From contig OZ007569.1 of the NCBI GenBank assembly GCA_963931925.1, forward strand, positions 30,707,091 to 30,771,090: a stretch of DNA of 64,000 nt, read 5' to 3'. The notes beneath the pieces were generated by a model. The model ran no database searches and had not been told where the DNA came from. It worked only from the letters and a program-made list of their open reading frames with translations. Below are positions 1 through 10,958 of this stretch, piece after piece. Source of the stretch: Onchidella celtica. Its lineage: Eukaryota > Mollusca > Gastropoda > Systellommatophora > Onchidiidae. Each line of letters opens with the position of its first letter. Within the stretch, counting starts at the first letter, position 1. A program made the translations under genes and the position numbers.

Positions 1-1490
1 GTAGTCCCATGGCATGATCATGTGACAGTTTCCATTCCAAACAATGTCATTAATCTTCTATACTTCTCCGGATACTATTAATCTACAGCGACTACTTTAG
101 TAACCGCATATTATTCACACCGAATCAATCAAACCTCACAACCAGGTGCAAGACTTATTTAATTGGTTACGTAATTTGCATTATTAGTTCAGCATAAGTT
201 CCCAATAATGCATTAAGACAGCAGCTGTAGCTGCAGCTGTCAGTTATTTCTCACCACGTCCCCTCCCCATGCCTCTCTTTTGCCCTCTTTTCTGAACCTT
301 TTCTTCCAGTTCGTTTTCCATACTGTTTTGTATTCGTTTTCATTTCTTCTATCACCTTATCCTTCTTTCTCTCTGCATTCAGATACTTTCATTTTCTGTC
401 TGTCCTTTTTCCATCCTTTCCTCGGAAACATCAGTTTTAATAAGTACGCTAGATTTATTATTCAACAACAACAACACGCAACAATAAATACAACACTCGT
501 TAAGGTCCTTAGGGTCCAGCAGTCCAGTCTTACAACTGATGCAATGTTTAGTTACTCTGCTATTCCCCTACCATTTGGCCTTCTGTGGAATGTCTATATT
601 ACCATACCTCAGTTCCTACGATTTATTTCCGTCTATGGGCCTCCTTCCCTTCCGTCCTGCCATTCTATTATATTCTGTCTGTCGTCTTGCTTCTTCCTAG
701 CACAATTTGACCGTTATCTTTGTCGATGTTCTTTCTCCAAACTCTTAACTCAAACTCAAACCTCTATGGCCAACTCTGCAGAATGTCTTTCATCAGCTCA
801 GCCTATGTCATAAGACACAAATGAACGCATGCGACCCACGTACGTAATCTCGGATGAACCTCGTTTAAAGCTTAATGACAAAAGTCCCGAGAGTTAACAA
901 ATTTGCTACACGTTTCTTCCAGCATGAAACGGACACATTTTGGTGGGGGGGGGGGGGGAAGGGCAACGACATGATGTCGGAGATTCCCTTTATCAGTCAG
1001 GTCACTTGTATAATGCTTGTACTATTCAGATTAACAGTAAGATATCCTTGTTCCTGCATAGCAACATTGATACACGGGCGACTGAGTATGATGGTTTGTC
1101 TGGCTTCTATATATCCTTTCACCACATCGTGGTGTATTCATGAAGCTTTATGAAGTGTCACTGTCAAATTTGGTTCCATGAACTAATTCGAATAAAGTAA
1201 ACGAGCTTCTGAAATTGTTGTGCATTGTGCAGACAAGCAGACCACTTTGATGTGGAAAAAAAAATATGGTCCGGACCAAACTATCGAAAAATCGTCATCA
1301 TGATAACAACACCATATACGTTTATTTTCTGCGTGAATGTTCAATTATTCATGACGGCCTTTACTTTCCTCAGTGAATATTCGTTCGAGTGGGCTTTCCT
1401 TCAGCCAGTGACACGTTTGCTTTTGTCTTGTTGTGAAAATGTTGTACTGATTGGTTGTAATCATAGATTGGTTGTAATCAGAGACCTATA
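1..1490. other. No gene recognised; AT-rich flank
   Basis: I see no supported gene here. Open frames at 280-813 and 875-1153 are low-complexity (Phe/Ser/Leu-rich) with no recognisable domain or splice structure. A short direct repeat (ATTGGTTGTAATCA type, about 1448-1482) lies just before the LINE that starts near 1491. Confidence 0.6.
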
Positions 1491-2875
1491 AAGTTGCACT
1501 CGTTAAACCTTTGCTTAAGAAAGTTAATCTTGACTCTGAAAACTTGAAAAACTATAGACCAGTATCTAATCTTCAATTTTTATCAAAGATTTTAGAGAAA
1601 GTAATTTTAAAACAACTACTTGGTCATCTAAACAATAACGCTCTTTGTGAATCATTCCAGTCAGCATATCGTGCAAATTGTAGCACTGAAACTGCTTTAT
1701 TGAGGATTGTTAATGATTTGTTTGGATTACTGGACAAGGGCTTGGTTTCGTGTTTAAACATTCTTGATCTATCAGCTGCCTTCGACACTATAGATCATGA
1801 AATTATTCTTTGCAGATTAGAAGCAACCTATGGGATCTCTGGTATAGCTCTGAAATGGTTCAGGTCCTATCTATGTGACCGAAAACAAATTGTTGTAACA
1901 GATAATATAAAATCAAAAGAATACATACTGCCATATGGTGTTCCACAAGGCTCAGTTTTAGGTCCCACTCTCTTTATTATGTACATTGGGCCCCTGTCTA
2001 ATATTTTTAAAGATCATGGTTTTTATTACCATCAGTATGCTGATGATGTCCAACTATATCACCCTGGTACGACTTTAGGTCATGTTGACAATGTTATAAA
2101 AGATAGTGAAAAGTGTATTATGGACACAAAAGAATGGATGAACCAAAACAAACTAAAGCTAAATGAAGACAAAACAGAAGTTATGATTATTGGAAAGAAA
2201 AGACAAATTACTGCAATTAAAAATGTAAAATTAAATCTTGGTGAAAGCACTGTAGCAAACGTGAATAAAGTTAAAAACTTAGGCACAATTTTAGAATCAG
2301 ATCTCAGCATGGAAAATCAAATAAGTTCATTATGTCGATCATTAATGTTTCAATTAAAAAACATCAGCTCTATTCGTCCATTCATATCCCAAGAGGCAAC
2401 TCGAATACTTATCACTTCACTTATGTTTTCAAAGCTTGATTATTGTAACTCTCTGCTCTTTGGAATTCCGAGCAACAAAATAAAACGCCTTCAGATAATT
2501 CAGAATAATGCAGCAAGACTGATTTTTAGAAAATCAAAAAGAGAATCTGCCTCAAGCCTTATTGACCAACTTCACTGGCTTACTGTTGAAAACAGAATAA
2601 AATTTAAAGCTGCAGTTTTGGTTTACAAATGTCTTGAAGGTTCAGCTCCCTCCTATCTTTCGGAACTTTTGAAAAAACATGAGTCTGATAGATTTTTAAG
2701 ATCTACTACAGAAAACAAACTGGTTGTTCCCAGGTGTAAAACATCAAATTATGGAGCTAGAGCTTTTAGTTGTTTTGGTCCCTGTGTGTGGAATTCTTTA
2801 CCACAGGGGGTTCGAAATTCTGCCTCTCTGGACATATTTAAAAACAGGTTAAAAACATTTCTTTTTGAAAACTGA
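1491..2875 (+). pseudogene. LINE reverse transcriptase, N-terminally truncated ORF2
   Basis: The frame reads through from about 1491 to a stop at 2873-2875. The RT palm motifs are in order: NYRPVSNL (motif 1), LDLSAAFDTIDH (motif A with a catalytic Asp), YGVPQGSVLGPTLF (motif B) and QYADDVQLY (motif C, the YADD box). The C-terminal part has the ARLIF and LHWLTVENRIKFK thumb signatures seen in CR1/L2/Rex-type proteins, and ends near RLKTFLFEN. The apurinic-type endonuclease expected upstream is absent, so this is a dead truncated copy and not a host gene. RT identity is certain; placement in the CR1/L2 group is by motif style only. Confidence 0.88.
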
Positions 2876-3037
2876 ATTTTATGGCTTGCTATGGATGTAT
2901 AAAACTAGTTTGTCTGTGTGTGTGTAAGTTTATTTCAATGTGCTTTTATGATTTTTTACTGTGTACAGCGCCTAGAGCTTTTAATGTTTTAGTCCTGGCG
3001 CTATATAAATGTATATATTATTATTATTATTATTATA
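1491..3037 (+). mobile_element. CR1/L2-like LINE, 5'-truncated
   Basis: A non-LTR retrotransposon copy that keeps the reverse transcriptase and the 3' end only. The coding part starts abruptly inside the region before RT motif 1 and ends at 2875. About 160 bp of 3' UTR follow, with a small hairpin (AGCGCC near 2970 pairing with GGCGCT near 3000) and a (TTA)n tail at about 3018-3037. A GCGC hairpin followed by a trinucleotide tail is typical of CR1/L2-type 3' ends. The open frame shows no internal stop over 454 codons, so the copy is fairly young, although it lacks endonuclease and ORF1. Confidence 0.85.
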
Positions 3038-3324
3038 ATGTAATGACTTTGATTCTACAAGGCCAAAACTTAAAGTCGGAATTTATTAGAACTTTAGTGC
3101 AGCACGTGACATGATTTTCCCACTTTAGAATAGCATGGCACTTTTGTTGTTGTTGTTGTTGTTGTTTCCTGTTAAGAATGTACCAGTATTAATTTATTTG
3201 TCGTCATTTTGCAATGGAGCCTGATCTTGTTTGCAAATATTGCAGACCCACGAGTTGTTTTTTTTAAACATGGAAGTTGACTCAAAATTTTCCGAACGCT
3301 TACAGATTGTATTCAGAGGTCACG
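3038..3324. other. Spacer and possible 5' leader of the sulfatase
   Basis: AT-rich sequence with a short (TTG)n run near 3143-3166. A CTTACAG sequence ends at 3306, 18 bases before the sulfatase ATG, and could be the acceptor of a 5'-UTR intron. No promoter can be placed with confidence. Confidence 0.35.
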
Positions 3325-4902
3325 ATGTGGCTGTTGGTGGTTCTTCTGGGCATCCCCCAGTTGCTCGCTGGCCCCGCCTCCTGCCATGATACCAGCCAGC
3401 CAAACATTGTGTTTATAATGGCAGATGACCTGGGCTTCAACGACGTTGGCTACCACCAATCAGAAATAAGGACCCCAAACATTGATCAGATATCGGCTGA
3501 AGGTGTGCGGTTGGAGAATTATTATGTCCAACCAATTTGCTCACCGAGCCGGAGTCAGTTTATGTCTGGCCGCTACCAGATTCATACAGGTTTGCAGCAC
3601 GGTGTGATATTACCTACCCAACCCCTGGCCCTTCCCCTGGACTCGCCTACCCTGGCAGAGAAGCTCAAAGAAGTGGGTTATTCCACGTACGCCGTGGGGA
3701 AATGGCATCTTGGCTATTACAAGAGAAAGTACTTGCCAACAAGACGCGGTTTTGATAAGTTTTTTGGTTTCTACACGGGTAAGGTGGATTATTTCAAACA
3801 CAGGCGATGTCTTTTTGGACATTGTGCTGTAGATCTTCATAATGACACACCTGATGGTTTCACTAATGTATTCAACGAAACTGGCACTTATTCAACACAT
3901 CTTTATACAAACAAAGCAATTGATTGGATATCTGAACATGACACAAATAAACCGTTCTTTATGTATTTGGCTTATCAGGCTGTCCACGGTCCCCTCCAGG
4001 CTCCGAGTTTTTATAAAAAACAATACAAGTACATACCAGGCTTCAAGAGGAGATTTTTTGCTGCCATGACAACTGCAATGGACGAAGGGGTGGGAAAAGT
4101 GGTGGCTGCACTTAAAGACAAAGGTGTTTGGAACAATACAGTGCTGGTATTTTCTACCGACAATGGAGGTGAGCCAGGAAAGGGCGGATCCAATTATCCT
4201 TTACGAGGGCACAAAGGGCTGTGGTTGGAAGGCGGGGTCAGAGGTGTAGGGTTTGTAGCGAGCCCCCTGTTGCAGCAAACAGGTTACTCCAATCAAGGAC
4301 TTATGCACATATCGGATTGGTACCCCACGTTTATCCGCCTTGCCAATGGGAGTTTGAACGGTACTCGTGATATTGCAGGGATTGACCAATGGGACACAAT
4401 CAGCACAAATGTGTCATCTGAACGCCATATACTCCTCCATGGTATTGACCCCATCTCAATGACTGCCATTACTCCAAAAGGCAAGCGTAACAATATCTTT
4501 GACATCCGAATCAGTGCGGCTATTAGAATTGGAGACTATAAGCTAATCACTGGAACAGGGCCCAAAAAGACGAGAAAACGCCTGAAAGCAAGAATCCAGA
4601 AAAACAGAAATCGACAGCGAAGAATCTCCACAGCAAGGCCATTTAGAATGAGAAAACGTCAGAGGAATGGCAAATTCGCAAGACGTCGTTGGCCATCCTT
4701 CATACGCATGAGGTTGGTCAGACTCTATAACATCCGTAAGGATCCACGGGAGCAGAACGATCTGGCTAGACAGGAGGTGGCCAAGGTATATGACATGCTG
4801 CATAAACTGCGGGATTATTACAGGACCTCCGTACCGGCACTTGATCCGGCCCCAGAACGGGTGTGGCCAGTCAATGGCGCATGGGGCCCATGGAAAGATT
4901 GA
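3325..4902 (+). CDS. Arylsulfatase (ARSB/ARSI/ARSJ type), secreted or lysosomal
   Basis: A 525-residue sulfatase, close to the family length of about 530. The start is the ATG at 3325, which opens a signal peptide (MWLLVVLLGIPQLLAG). IMADDLGFNDVG supplies the paired metal-binding Asp (residues 34-35). CSPSRSQFMSGRY holds the C-x-P-S-R motif, whose Cys72 is converted to formylglycine in this family. GKWHLG (125-130), STDNGG (Asp279) and HKGLW (Lys297) give the remaining active-site residues. The end, NGAWGPW, resembles ARSI/ARSJ more than ARSB. Members remove sulfate esters, often from glycosaminoglycans; the substrate here is unknown. Residues 414-455 form an insertion with 22 Arg/Lys of 42. 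The whole frame is one exon without stops, and all key residues remain, so it looks functional. Confidence 0.93.
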   Translation: MWLLVVLLGIPQLLAGPASCHDTSQPNIVFIMADDLGFNDVGYHQSEIRTPNIDQISAEGVRLENYYVQPICSPSRSQFMSGRYQIHTGLQHGVILPTQPLALPLDSPTLAEKLKEVGYSTYAVGKWHLGYYKRKYLPTRRGFDKFFGFYTGKVDYFKHRRCLFGHCAVDLHNDTPDGFTNVFNETGTYSTHLYTNKAIDWISEHDTNKPFFMYLAYQAVHGPLQAPSFYKKQYKYIPGFKRRFFAAMTTAMDEGVGKVVAALKDKGVWNNTVLVFSTDNGGEPGKGGSNYPLRGHKGLWLEGGVRGVGFVASPLLQQTGYSNQGLMHISDWYPTFIRLANGSLNGTRDIAGIDQWDTISTNVSSERHILLHGIDPISMTAITPKGKRNNIFDIRISAAIRIGDYKLITGTGPKKTRKRLKARIQKNRNRQRRISTARPFRMRKRQRNGKFARRRWPSFIRMRLVRLYNIRKDPREQNDLARQEVAKVYDMLHKLRDYYRTSVPALDPAPERVWPVNGAWGPWKD

Positions 4903-5181
4903 GATAGGACTGTTACTGGTCTGTCATCAAATAGTGGCTCATGATCTGTTGTTGTTTTTTTTTTAATGACTTGCCATTTGATTTGGTACAGCCAGGATGA
5001 AAGTCCTCATCATAATTGAGCATATTCCAAGGTATCTACCTCACAAATAAGTGAAAAGCACAAAACACATTTTTTTCACACCCGTGTAAAGAACATCCAG
5101 GCTCACATTCTTTCTACGGGCATTGAAAGTGGAACAGGTATTTGCACGACAAATTACATTTATGAAAATTGCATACGTATT

Positions 5182-5383
5182 GCATATTCTTGCCATTTTC
5201 AAAACCCCAGATGAAAGCTTTATTCATGTTCTTACCATTTTCAAACCCCCAGATGAAAACTTTATTGCATGTTCTTTCCATTTTCCAAACCCCAGATGAA
5301 AACTTTATTGTATGTTCTTACCATTATTTTTCAAAACCCCAGATGAAAACTTGATTGCTGGTTCTTGTCATTTTCAAAACCCC
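5182..5383 (+). repeat. 43-bp tandem repeat, about 4.6 copies
   Basis: Five successive units share the pattern ATGTTCTTACCATTTTC, then AAACCCCAGATGAAAACTTT. Unit length is about 43 bp, with one unit stretched by a 4-bp insertion; the last is partial. It lies about 280 bp after the sulfatase stop, and may be in its 3' UTR. Confidence 0.85.
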
Positions 5384-6941
5384 AGTTACGGTCTTTTGTC
5401 AGTTTTAGGGTCTAGTTTTCACGTAAATAATATTCTGTAAGAAGTGCCTTCTTGTGCCAACAACACCAACAATAATAATAATAATAATAATAATAACAAT
5501 ATTAATAATAATTTAAAAAACAAACAAACAACGAATACTGTGTCAAGTATGGGTCATTATTATTCTTATGGTTATATTTTATTTTCATTTCCTGGGGTTA
5601 CTCCGTAATGGACACTGAAAAGCAGTGGAGAAAAGTTACAAAAACACGCTACATTACTGCTTCATTGGTGAATGAGTACAAATTCCAGGTATTTATTTTC
5701 ACACTTGAAATTACGTTTTCAAAATGTAAAACCACCAAAACAGACGATTTTATTTGGGTAGAACATGTCCAATAAAGATGTAAAACGTATGAGAGTAAGG
5801 GAGAAAGACAGAGTGAGTGAGAGGGAGAGAGAAAGGAAAAGACATATGAAACTCAAATTTCAGATGTCAAATTTCAGTGCATACATTATTATTTGTGAGC
5901 TCTTTATTCTGCAACAACAATCTACAGATTATTAATTTTCTTATTGTTTTTAACAGAGAGGAATGAATATGCGTGTAGGTCTGTTTAATTGTTTTTCATT
6001 TGTTTTCATAGAAATTAAAACAGTTAAACAATAAACAAGAAAGTGAAATTATGTATCTATTGAATAGACTCATTTTCCTTATAAGTTGTACATATTATAC
6101 TGTATATATACTTCCATAATGGTACAGATCAATAGTGATTCTCTACTGCTCAATAAACATTACAAAGCTTCACACTGCTGATCTTCAGAAGTTACACACT
6201 CTCACTTTGAATGATGTATTTTGACAACATTTCTATCAATGTGCAATCGCTAACTCTAGCAATGACATCCTATACAACTATGAACAATCTCGACATTAAG
6301 GGTCATCTATGAAATACCTACTCTGTATCCTCCCATCCCCCATGTACGTTTTTCATATCATTAGCATCAACCCCCCCCCCCCCCACACACACACACTTGA
6401 ACGAGAATACGACCATTAGGATGTTGTTGAATGTCGATAATAAAGTCTCTGTGGCCGTCAACTTTAAATGGCAGTTTGCATAATTATTTGACTGTTTTAT
6501 TAGTGACATTTCTTTTAACATAATCTAGCAGTTTAATTTGCCAGTAAAAAAATATGAAACCAAACTTTTAGATTTTTTTTACCATGATTAAAAAGTTTCC
6601 CAGACTGCCACCGCCTTCCCCCGTGCTAACGAATTTTATAGATAGCCCCTTTGTATCATGACGCCATGTTATACTGACCTTGTCCAGCATCACGTCCTCC
6701 TTCACAACTTGACCTACATTTTTCTTACTTTTTATTCTGTACTCATGATACATGTCTTTTCTTACAATCTTTTCTGACAGTAGACTAAAAGCGGTCAGCA
6801 CAGAGGCACCGGCCACGCCACACCCACCTCTTAACCGATTTATTGTCAAGGTCGGGAATCTCTCTAATAATATTTCCTCTTAAGCTCCGTCTCTCCTTCC
6901 CAGGCTGTCTCCGCTATGTCAGAATACTGCCCCTTCCCTGT
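5384..6941. other. AT-rich intergenic DNA
   Basis: No gene is visible. It contains an (AAT)n run (about 5470-5500), a candidate AATAAA at 5771-5776 that could end the sulfatase transcript, and a C-rich stretch at 6370-6384. A MITE-like end, GGGTCATCTATGAAATAC, sits near 6300 and resembles the ends of the element at 37726-38047. Confidence 0.45.
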
Positions 6942-7208
6942 CTATGTATGTATGTATGTATGTATGTATGTATGTATGTATGTATGTATGTATGTATGTA
7001 TGTATGTATGTATGTATGTATGTATGTATGTATGTATGTATGTATGTATGTATGTATTTATGTATGTATGTATGTATGTATGTATGTATGTATGTATGTA
7101 TGTATGTATGTATGTATGTGTGTATGTATGTATGTATGTATGTAGGCCTATGTATGTATGTATGTATGTATGTATGTATGTATGTATGTATGTATGTATG
7201 TATGTATG
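6942..7208 (+). repeat. (TATG)n microsatellite, about 267 bp
   Basis: Nearly perfect tetranucleotide array with a few single-base changes (TATT near 7056, TGTG near 7118) and one short break (GGCC) near 7144-7147. It abuts the 5' end of the first R2-type LINE copy at 7208/7209. Because of the 12-base translation period it is open in all frames, which produces artificial Met-Tyr-Val-Cys open frames. Confidence 0.97.
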
Positions 7209-8338
7209 CGAAACACCTAGCATTTTACCTGTCAGTATTGAACAGCGACGACCCACAGATTAGAGAAACAGCGAGAACATCACTAAAGTTGCACATGGAC
7301 AAACGCAAGGTTGTAAAGACGACTGATGAAACGTCTTTCGCGGGGTATAAAACAAATGAAAAAGGTATAATCAGGAAAGAGTCTAAAGTAAATTGGACGA
7401 AATCAACATGGGTACATTTGAACGAAATGTGTGCCAGAATAAACCTAAAGCTACATGACAGAAACAACAAATATGCCTTCGAACTTCACATAGATGAAGA
7501 GATATCAACTGTCATTGAAGATGCCACACGATTTTATGCGGGGTACAAAAAACTTCAGCTAAACGAAATCACCGAAAATTGGAAAGCCAAGAAATCTCAG
7601 GGACGTATTGTACGGGAGTCCCCCAATATCGACCACTCTCTCTCCAACTCATTCTGGACAAACCACAACATTCCGGACAAAATAAGAACTTTTATCACTA
7701 AGGGACGATTACAATTACTTCCATGTGAAAGCTTAATGAGTCTTTACTATCCTAATGTGTATTCCAAAAAATGTAAACTTTGTAACCATCCTACAGAAAC
7801 TGCCTCACATATTTTAAATCGATGCACAAAATTCAAGACCATGTATCAGAAGCGACACAACAGAATTGTTAACTTTATAACAAACAAAATTAAAGGAAAC
7901 AGCATCAACAATAAAATTGTCCTTATGGATACGCCACTCACACCAGCAATTTTTCAGTCTAGCAATACATCCTTCAACCACTCACAAAACAGACCGGATA
8001 TCACAGTCATAGACCCAGATAATAAGGCAGTAAAACTTGTTGAAATATCCATTCCATTCGATGCCTTCATTGACAGGTGCTATCAGTCGAAATTTGATAA
8101 ATACTATCCATTGTGCCTGGAAATTAATTCACTAGGATATCATTGTGAAATAATTCTTTTGATCTTTGGTTCATTAGGTCACGTCCACAAGAGAGTAAAA
8201 AGTGGACTATGTAAACTTGGTCTCAGTAAAATTGAAGCAAAATTTATAGCAAAATACTGCAGTGTTAGCAGTGGCATAGGCTCTTTTAACGTATGGAAGC
8301 TGAGAACAAGAAAGTACGACAGAGGTAGTTTAGCATAA
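7209..8338 (+). pseudogene. C-terminal part of an R2-type LINE protein (zinc knuckle plus restriction-like endonuclease)
   Basis: Open for about 375 codons to the TAA at 8336-8338. The knuckle CKLCNHPTETASHILNRC fits C-x2-C-x8-H-x4-C, the CCHC knuckle of R2/NeSL/R4-group proteins. About 65 residues later comes RPDITVIDPDNK, then VKLVEISIPFD, then KFDKYYPL, which is the PD...E...K arrangement of the restriction-like endonuclease that nicks the target. The RT domain is missing by truncation. Any start codon lies inside TATG repeats and is artificial. No internal stop or frameshift is seen, so the fragment is not old. Confidence 0.83.
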
Positions 8339-8513
8339 AGTGAAATAATATCGTATCAACTCTAATATTTTACCAGAGAAGAAGATTTGGAGAGCAAGAA
8401 TGAAAAGGACCATAGCATGTATTTCCGCTTCTGTACAATGTGAAGTATTGTTTTTCCAATAAGATATTGTACAGGTACATTTGACATGTATTTAATGGAA
8501 ATAAACAAATTTG
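7209..8513 (+). mobile_element. R2-type (RLE) LINE copy A, 5'-truncated, in (TATG)n
   Basis: The element starts at the end of the (TATG)n tract, already past the reverse transcriptase, and keeps the linker, zinc knuckle and endonuclease regions plus a 175-bp 3' UTR. The UTR contains AATAAA near 8500 and ends GATATGTATG, running directly into the next TATG tract. It is about half identical in protein to copy B downstream and lies in the same orientation. R2-superfamily elements with a C-terminal restriction-like endonuclease are generally site- or sequence-specific. Confidence 0.82.
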
Positions 8514-8522
8514 ATATGTATG

Positions 8523-8554
<32 letters not shown>

Positions 8555-8555
8555 T
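8514..8555 (+). repeat. (TATG)n between LINE copies A and B
   Basis: A 42-bp TATG tract (one TATA variant) joins the 3' end of copy A to the 5'-truncated start of copy B. It could be residual target sequence or the 3' tail of copy A. Confidence 0.9.
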
Positions 8556-8926
8556 TTTCTGTTTAAAGACAGCCATAAGTGACTTCTTACATTGTACCTC
8601 AAAAATATGCCTATGTTTTGTTGACATCAAAGACGCTTTTGGAAGTATCGACCACCAGACTATGTTCAATGAACTTAAACGATATGGCTACCCTGACTTA
8701 TATATTAATATAACTAAAGACATCTATAGTGAGTCTAGTTTTCAGGTTAAAACTGGCAAAGGGGTCACAGACAAAATTGTTCGGGAAAAGGGGATAATCC
8801 AAGGTTGCCCATGGTCTGTAACACTTTTTGAACAGGGGATTGACTGTTGGTTAAGATGGGTTGAACAAAGTTTCCCACCATATCAAGTACCTAACCCTAT
8901 TCAAGGCTATGTTGATGATGTAAGCG
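8556..8926 (+). pseudogene. RT domain fragment of LINE copy B, upstream of the insertion
   Basis: Contains RT motif A (CFVDIKDAFGSIDHQ), motif B (IIQGCPWSVTLFEQG) and motif C (GYVDDVSA) with its two catalytic Asp. The frame then runs into the 92-bp insertion and meets a stop at 8968-8970. Motif C is usually FADD or YADD in this group; YVDD is a tolerated variant. Confidence 0.82.
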
Positions 8927-9018
8927 CCCTTCCCCCAGGCAAACCCCATGTACGAGCACACAGCTATTAGAAAGCTGAATATCCATGATAAGGCTTTAAT
9001 GTTTCAAAACTTTAAGTG
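8927..9018. mobile_element. 92-bp insertion inside LINE copy B, identical to 22704-22795
   Basis: The 92 bases from CCCTTCCCCCAGGCAAACCC to CAAAACTTTAAGTG read identically at 22704-22795, 13.8 kb away, while the flanks differ. The two halves of the copy B frame lie in different phases, and 92 leaves a remainder of 2 on division by 3. Removing the segment brings both halves into one phase, so this is an insertion and not part of the LINE. I see no target-site duplication; one G is shared at the junction. Confidence 0.8.
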
Positions 9019-10691
9019 CAAACATCAACGATATGAATATAATGACAAATAAGACCAGTACTTTTTTGAACACCACTGGTATGGATGTTAAGCCACGAAA
9101 GTGTGCCGTTACATTTGGACAGCGCACGGGAAATAACTGGGCAAACAGCAAAACAAATGCTGATGTTAAAGTGCAAGATCAGAGCATTCCTGTTTTGACA
9201 AAAGAAAATAGCTATAAATATTTGGGTCATGACATTAATATCCAAAACACCAGTGGGATTTCCCAGGTATGCTCTGTGATAGCCGAATTCAAAACAAACA
9301 TGACAAGAATCAGTCTTGCCCCATTGCCATCATCTGCTAAACTCCAACTATTGAGCCCCATGTGTATTAGCCCTGTGCTATTCTACTTTTCTAATTTAAT
9401 CTTTACTGAAAAACACCTAAAGGAGATCGAAGATGAAATTGTAAACAATGTTAGAACATGGCTGGGTCTAAATGAATCTACATCTAGAAATTTCTTTTTC
9501 AGTCCACGAGCCCAAGGGGGTCTCGGAGTTCCTAATCCTGCCATTTTATACCACGCTAAACACCTTGCCTTTCACCTAGAAATGTTGAATAATGATGATG
9601 TTTTAGTCAAAAATGCTGCGACCCAGTCACTTGATTTGCATATGACTAAAAGAAAAGTGTCAAAAGTAGAGAGTGATGGAGAAAATATAAATTTTGCAGG
9701 ATATGAACTAAAAGAAAATGGTCAACTTAATAAGAAAAGCAAGGTCAACTGGTCAAAATCAAATTGGGTCAACCTCCAGGAGGTGTGTGCCAGAGAAAAA
9801 ATTGAACTACAGGAATCTAACAATATCTTTAAATACAATGTCGAGGTTGATGATGATGTTCATTTTTCTCTTCATGATCATGTGAAATTTCAAAAATGTT
9901 ATAAAAATGTGAAACTAAATAATGTTGTTGAAGAACTGAAAAGTTTGAAATCACAAGGAAGAATAATTAGAGAAAATGGGAACAACATTGATTACACTGT
10001 ATCTTGTAACTTTTTAACCAACCACAAAATAAGTGATAAAGTACGAACGTTTTGTGTGAAAGGGAGGATGCAAGTGCTTGAATGTGAGAGTCTTTTGCAC
10101 ACATACTATCCAAACAGTTATTCAAAAACATGTAAACTCTGTAATTTCTATGCTGAGACAGTATCCCATGTTTTGAATGGATGTAAAAAACTGAAGCCGC
10201 TTTACCAGCAAAGACACAACAAAGTTGTCAATAAGATCTTTGAGAAAGTAAGTGATGTGTACAAAAGGAACACGCATGTCTCATTGAAAAAAGACACACC
10301 TTTAAGGCCAGCTCATTTTGATAACACCCAAGAAAATTTTGACACCAATGCCAACAGGCCTGATATTACAATTATTGATCGTGAACACAAAAGAGTATGG
10401 CTTGTAGAGGTTGCAGTCTGTTTTGATGCCCATATTGAGAACTGCTACCAAAATAAATTTAATAAATATTTCCCCCTCAGTATGGAGATAAACAAAATGG
10501 GCTTTAACACCCGTGTAATTGTTTTGATTGTTGGCAGTCTGGGCCACATTCATAACAAATTTTCTAAAGGATTGTTCCAACTAAATATCAGAAAATATGA
10601 AATCAGGGGTCTCTGCAAATACTTAAGCAATAGTGCAATATTCTCATCCCATCACATATGGAAACGCCGTTGTAAATCCCATCCTCTATAA
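9019..10691 (+). pseudogene. C-terminal part of LINE copy B (RT thumb, zinc knuckle, restriction-like endonuclease)
   Basis: Open for about 555 codons to the TAA at 10689-10691. It starts in the region just after RT motif C and has the typical GMDVKPRKCAVTF and YLGHDI segments. HAKHLAFHLEML matches the start of copy A. CKLCNFYAETVSHVLNGC is the C-x2-C-x8-H-x4-C knuckle. RPDITIIDREHK, WLVEVAVCFD and NKFNKYFPL form the PD...E...K endonuclease. The apparent ATG at 9033 is only the first Met after the insertion. Confidence 0.85.
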
Positions 10692-10869
10692 TCTATGTAC
10701 TGTGTCATTATCCTTTTATATCATTATTTCAATATTCTTCATGAGTCTTGTTTCCTGTTTACTTGCATCCAGCATGCTACCATCCATTTTGATGTATTTC
10801 TCATCATCATTTTTCTATGATGTTACATTACTTGTAATGTATTATAGAGAAATAAAGATATAGATATTG

Positions 10870-10870
<1 letters not shown>

Positions 10871-10900
<30 letters not shown>

Positions 10901-10922
10901 TGTATGTATATATGTATATATG

Positions 10923-10956
<34 letters not shown>

Positions 10957-10958
10957 TG

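Larger units (their letters stand above)
8556..10870 (+). mobile_element. R2-type (RLE) LINE copy B, 5'-truncated, in (TATG)n, interrupted by a 92-bp insertion
   Basis: A longer relative of copy A. It begins within the reverse transcriptase and runs through thumb, linker, zinc knuckle and endonuclease to a 3' UTR with AATAAA at about 10851. The UTR ends GATATGTATG exactly as copy A does and enters a third TATG tract. The RT is cut by a 92-bp insertion at 8927-9018. The protein is only about half identical to copy A, so A and B are separate lineages and not a recent tandem duplication. Confidence 0.84.

Noticed and set aside
280-813. 177-codon open frame at the left edge
   Set aside because: Phe/Ser/Leu-rich low complexity, no domain, no splice support; composition explains it.
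6843-7263. Long open frames of repeated Met-Tyr-Val-Cys or Thr-His-Thr-Tyr-Ile
   Set aside because: Pure translation of (TATG)n, which has no stop in any frame. The 464-codon frame at 6944-8338 is only this tract fused to the LINE fragment.
8920-9016. 92-bp insertion in LINE copy B as a new spliceosomal intron (it starts near GTAAGC)
   Set aside because: Removing the GT...AG interval 8920-9016 (97 nt) leads to a stop soon after; only the 92-bp interval puts the two halves in phase.
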